From VRUE01 sp036406595 (GTDB lineage Bacteria > Actinomycetota > Thermoleophilia > Solirubrobacterales > 70-9), in the NCBI GenBank assembly GCA_036406595.1, contig DASXAR010000046.1, positions 1 through 31,596 of the forward strand: a stretch of DNA of 31,596 bases, in the 5' to 3' direction. Positions 29,332-31,596 of the stretch are shown here, one piece after another. Each line of letters starts with the position of its first letter. The first letter of the stretch is position 1. The translations under genes and the position numbers were made by a program. Below the pieces are notes generated by a model, which saw only the letters and a list, made by a program, of their open reading frames with translations, searched no databases and had not been told where the DNA came from.

Positions 29332-29379
29332 CTTTCCACTCCCGTCACAGCTCCGTGACCATGCGCACACAGCGCCCCC

Positions 29380-29416
29380 GGGGCAGGCGTCCGGCGCTCC
29401 CAGGGGCAGGCGTCCG
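29380..29416. repeat. 14-bp direct repeat upstream of the metH promoter
   Basis: GGGGCAGGCGTCCG occurs at 29380-29393 and 29403-29416, a 23-bp period (about two helical turns). The second copy ends 1 nt before the -10-like TACCCT. It occupies the -25 to -45 zone where a regulator could bind in tandem. Confidence 0.55.
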
Positions 29417-29417
29417 A

Positions 29418-29423
29418 TACCCT
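29418..29423 (+). promoter_or_regulatory. -10-like hexamer before the SAM riboswitch
   Basis: TACCCT lies 8 nt before the first P1 base of the riboswitch (29432), so transcription would start right at the aptamer. No TTGACA-like -35 is present at 17 nt. Confidence 0.45.
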
Positions 29424-29430
29424 GATTCGA

Positions 29431-29526
29431 CCCATCAAGAGCGGTCGAGGGGCCCGGCCCACAGAAACCGCAGCAACCGGCCAAGATCCCAGGATCGAGG
29501 TGAGGTGCTAACGCCGGGGTCGATGG
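29431..29526 (+). promoter_or_regulatory. SAM riboswitch (SAM-I/SAM-IV clan) upstream of metH
   Basis: P1 is CCATC (29432-29436) with GATGG (29522-29526). Inside, the order of conserved SAM-I pieces is kept: ATCAAGAGCGGTCGAGGG, GGCCC, GAAACCGCAGCAACC, a P3 hairpin with GATCCCAGGATC, and GAGGTGCTAA near 29500. After GGTGCTAACGCC the sequence goes almost straight to P1, so P4 is minimal or missing compared with classic SAM-I. The Shine-Dalgarno-like GGAGGTGA (29525-29532) overlaps the 3' strand of P1, so SAM binding could hide it directly. metH follows at 29545, a fitting target. Confidence 0.85.
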
Positions 29527-29544
29527 AGGTGAACCCGTCAGTCA

Positions 29545-31596
29545 ATGCCAGAGCGTGATTTCCTAGCCGCTACGCGGGAGCGCGTCATCGTCTTCGACGG
29601 CGGCATGGGCGCCACCCTGGAGCAGTTCGACCTCAGCCAAGAGGACTACGGAGGCCTCGCCGGCAAGTGCCACGAGGCCCTCGTACTGCACCGCCCCGAC
29701 GTGATCGAGGGGGTGCATTCCTCGATGCTGGAGGCGGGCGCCGAGGTCGTCGAGACCGACACCTTCCAGGGCTCGCGGCTGAAGCTCGACGAGTGGGGAC
29801 TGGGCGAGCAGACCCTGGAGATCAACACGAAGGCCGCCCAGATCTCGCGGCGGGCGGCCGGAGAGGAGCGCTTCGTCGCCGGATCGATCGGCCCCACCGG
29901 CTTCCTGCCGGCCTCCGACGACCCCACCCTCGGCGACATCTCCTTCGGGCGGCTGGTGGAGGTCTTCGCCGAGCAGGCCCGCGGCCTTGTGGATGGCGGC
30001 GCCGACCTGATCATCATCGAGACGGCGCAGGACATCCTCGAGGTGAAGGCGGCGGTCTTCGGCGCCCGCGAGGCGTTCGCGGCAACCGGCCGGGAGCTGC
30101 CGATCCAGACCAGCGTCTCGCTGCTGCCGCAGGGGGGCAAGATGCTGCTCGGCACCGACATCCAGGCGGTGCTGACGACCCTCCATGCGCTCGACGTCGA
30201 CGTGATCGGGCTCAACTGCTCGACCGGGCCCGAGGACATGCGCGACGCGATCCGCTTCCTCGGCGAGAACAGCCCGCTTCCGGTCCACTGCATCCCGAAC
30301 GCCGGCCTCCCGCTTCAGGGCCCCGACGGCGAGACGATCTTCCCCGAACGGCCCGAGCCGCTGGCCGCGACGCTCGGCGAGTTCGTCGAGCGGCACGGGG
30401 TCGGCATCGTCGGCGGCTGCTGCGGCACGACGCCCGACCACATCCGGGCGATCCGCGAGCGGGTCGGCGGCCGCGTGCCCGGCGAGCGTCCCGCGCCGGG
30501 ACCGCCCCAGCTCTCCTCGATGATGACCTCGACGCCGCTGGTGCAGGAGCCGCGGCCGACCCTGGTCGGCGAGCGGGTCAACTCGCAGGGCTCGAAAAAG
30601 GCGAAGGAGCTGCTGCTCGCCGAGGACTACGACGGCCTCGTGCAGGTCGCCGAGGACCAGGTCGAGGGGGGCGCCCACGTGCTCGACGTCTGCGTCGCCC
30701 TCACCGAGCGCTCCGACGAGGACGAGCAGATGAAGGCGGTCGTCGAGCGGATCTCGCTCACCCAGCCGGCGCCGATCCAGGTCGACTCGACCGAGCCGGA
30801 GGTGATCAGGCGGGCGCTCGAGCAGATCCCCGGGCGGGCGATCGTCAACTCGATCAACCTCGAGGCGGGCCGCGACAAGGCGGATGTGGTGGCGCCGCTC
30901 GCCAAGTCGCACGGCGCGGCATTGATCGCGCTGACGATCGACGAGGTCGGGATGGCGAAGACCGCCGATCGCAAGGTGGAGATCGCGAAGCGGATCCGCG
31001 ACATCGCCTGCGAGGAGCACGGGCTCGACCCCGAGGCGCTGATCTTCGACGCGCTCACCTTCACGCTGACCACGGGCGACGACGAGTGGAAGCCCTCGGC
31101 GCTGGAGACGATCGAGGGGATCCGGCGGATCAAGGCGGAGATCCCCGGAGTGAAGACCTCGCTGGGCGTCTCCAACGTCTCCTTCGGCGTCTCCCAGCCG
31201 GCACGCGCCGTCCTCAACTCGGTCTTCCTCCACCACTGCGTCGAGGCCGGGCTCGACCTGGCGATGGTCAACCCGAACCACATCAGGCCCTATCCCGAGA
31301 TCTCAGCCGAGGAGCGGGAGCTGACCGATGACCTCGTCTTCAACCGACGCGAGGACGCGCTCGAGCGGTTCATCGCCCACTTCGAGTCGAAGGGCGAGGC
31401 CGCCGAGGAGGAGGCGGGCGAGGAGACCGAGGGCATGGAGCCCGAGGAGGCCCTCCACTGGCACATCCTGCGCCGCAAGAAGGACGGCGTCGAGGAGTGG
31501 ATCGACCTCTCGGTCGAGAAGATCGGCGCCGTCCCGACCCTCAACGAGGTGCTGCTGCCGGCGATGAAGGAGGTCGGCGACAAATTCGGCGCCGGC
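29545..31596 (+). CDS. metH: Cobalamin-dependent methionine synthase, 3' end beyond window
   Basis: 684 codons are visible with no stop. Domain order is homocysteine S-methyltransferase (about 1-310), pterin/methyltetrahydrofolate-binding (about 338-610), and the start of the helical cap of the cobalamin domain (from about 645, VPTLNEVLLPAMKEVGDKFGAG). Zinc ligands Cys225 (GLNCSTGP) and Cys292/Cys293 (GGCCGTTP) are present, as are DGGMGATL near the start and the folate-domain entry VGERVNSQGSKK. It transfers a methyl group from methyltetrahydrofolate to homocysteine via cobalamin. ATG 29545 follows a SAM riboswitch. An acidic Glu-rich insert (about 609-635) separates the folate and cap parts. 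The cobalamin and reactivation domains would lie beyond 31596. Confidence 0.95.
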   Translation, partial: MPERDFLAATRERVIVFDGGMGATLEQFDLSQEDYGGLAGKCHEALVLHRPDVIEGVHSSMLEAGAEVVETDTFQGSRLKLDEWGLGEQTLEINTKAAQISRRAAGEERFVAGSIGPTGFLPASDDPTLGDISFGRLVEVFAEQARGLVDGGADLIIIETAQDILEVKAAVFGAREAFAATGRELPIQTSVSLLPQGGKMLLGTDIQAVLTTLHALDVDVIGLNCSTGPEDMRDAIRFLGENSPLPVHCIPNAGLPLQGPDGETIFPERPEPLAATLGEFVERHGVGIVGGCCGTTPDHIRAIRERVGGRVPGERPAPGPPQLSSMMTSTPLVQEPRPTLVGERVNSQGSKKAKELLLAEDYDGLVQVAEDQVEGGAHVLDVCVALTERSDEDEQMKAVVERISLTQPAPIQVDSTEPEVIRRALEQIPGRAIVNSINLEAGRDKADVVAPLAKSHGAALIALTIDEVGMAKTADRKVEIAKRIRDIACEEHGLDPEALIFDALTFTLTTGDDEWKPSALETIEGIRRIKAEIPGVKTSLGVSNVSFGVSQPARAVLNSVFLHHCVEAGLDLAMVNPNHIRPYPEISAEERELTDDLVFNRREDALERFIAHFESKGEAAEEEAGEETEGMEPEEALHWHILRRKKDGVEEWIDLSVEKIGAVPTLNEVLLPAMKEVGDKFGAG

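Noticed and set aside
29344..29359. CRP-like site upstream of the P450 gene
   Set aside because: The half-sites GTCAC-N6-GTGAC are in the opposite order to TGTGA-N6-TCACA, and the arms are only 5 bp.
29667..31331. A 554-codon plus-strand open frame and a 572-codon minus-strand frame (29563-31281)
   Set aside because: Both shadow metH, whose frame carries the zinc ligands and folate domain and is open to the window end.
1..31596. rRNA, tRNA, CRISPR array, insertion sequence or prophage
   Set aside because: I saw no tRNA cloverleaf, rRNA core, spaced repeat array, transposase, integrase or phage structural gene. A covariance-model scan was not possible, so a missed small RNA cannot be excluded.

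Overview
The window reads as chromosome of a GC-rich actinobacterium, most likely of class Thermoleophilia (Solirubrobacterales-like). This is inferred, not searched. The clues are a mycobacterial-type integration host factor, many GTG/TTG starts, apparently leaderless promoters (a TANNNT hexamer 6-7 nt before the start codon) and several Thermoleophilia-looking orphan proteins. No rRNA, tRNA, CRISPR array, transposase or phage gene was seen. Gene density is high, and both ends of the window cut a gene.

Layout. 1-2652 (+): the tail of a membrane protein, then an overlapping MoxR ATPase / CoxE-type VWA pair. 2660-4073 (-): a TSUP (TauE/SafE) exporter followed by a cysteine-less Rrf2 regulator. 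These diverge from an ABC importer (ATPase, permease, ThiY/NMT1-like lipoprotein, 4126-6777). 6754-11511 (-): a probable transcription unit of a double-GNAT protein, a small membrane protein, an AlkA-type glycosylase and a PAS-GAF-GGDEF-EAL protein. 11602-12861 (+): a serine palmitoyltransferase/AONS-like enzyme divergent from the GNAT gene, a pairing that recalls bacterial ceramide synthesis. 13110-13475 (+): an integration host factor with a good sigma-70 promoter and a long leader. 13472-18339 (-): a seven-gene run headed by two MlaE/YrbE permeases and an MlaF ATPase, with no MCE protein. 18495-21052 (+): a lipoprotein and an OmpR/histidine-kinase pair. 21034-24029: a DoxX-Rieske fusion (-) divergent from a b-type-cytochrome-like membrane protein and a PQQ-type sugar dehydrogenase lipoprotein (+). 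24061-26264: a secreted protein (-) behind a cyclic-di-GMP-I riboswitch, divergent from an HD-GYP phosphodiesterase (+). 26363-29331: an aldehyde dehydrogenase behind a palindromic operator (+), and a cytochrome P450 (-). 29418-31596 (+): a SAM riboswitch followed by metH, cut by the window end.

Themes. Cyclic-di-GMP signalling appears three times: a GGDEF-EAL enzyme, an HD-GYP enzyme and a c-di-GMP riboswitch. The riboswitch-controlled secreted protein next to an HD-GYP gene is the most attractive lead. Others are the SPT/GNAT pair, the DoxX-Rieske fusion that may form a redox chain with its divergent neighbours, and a 50-bp intergenic repeat (46/50 identical) found just upstream of two unrelated minus-strand genes.
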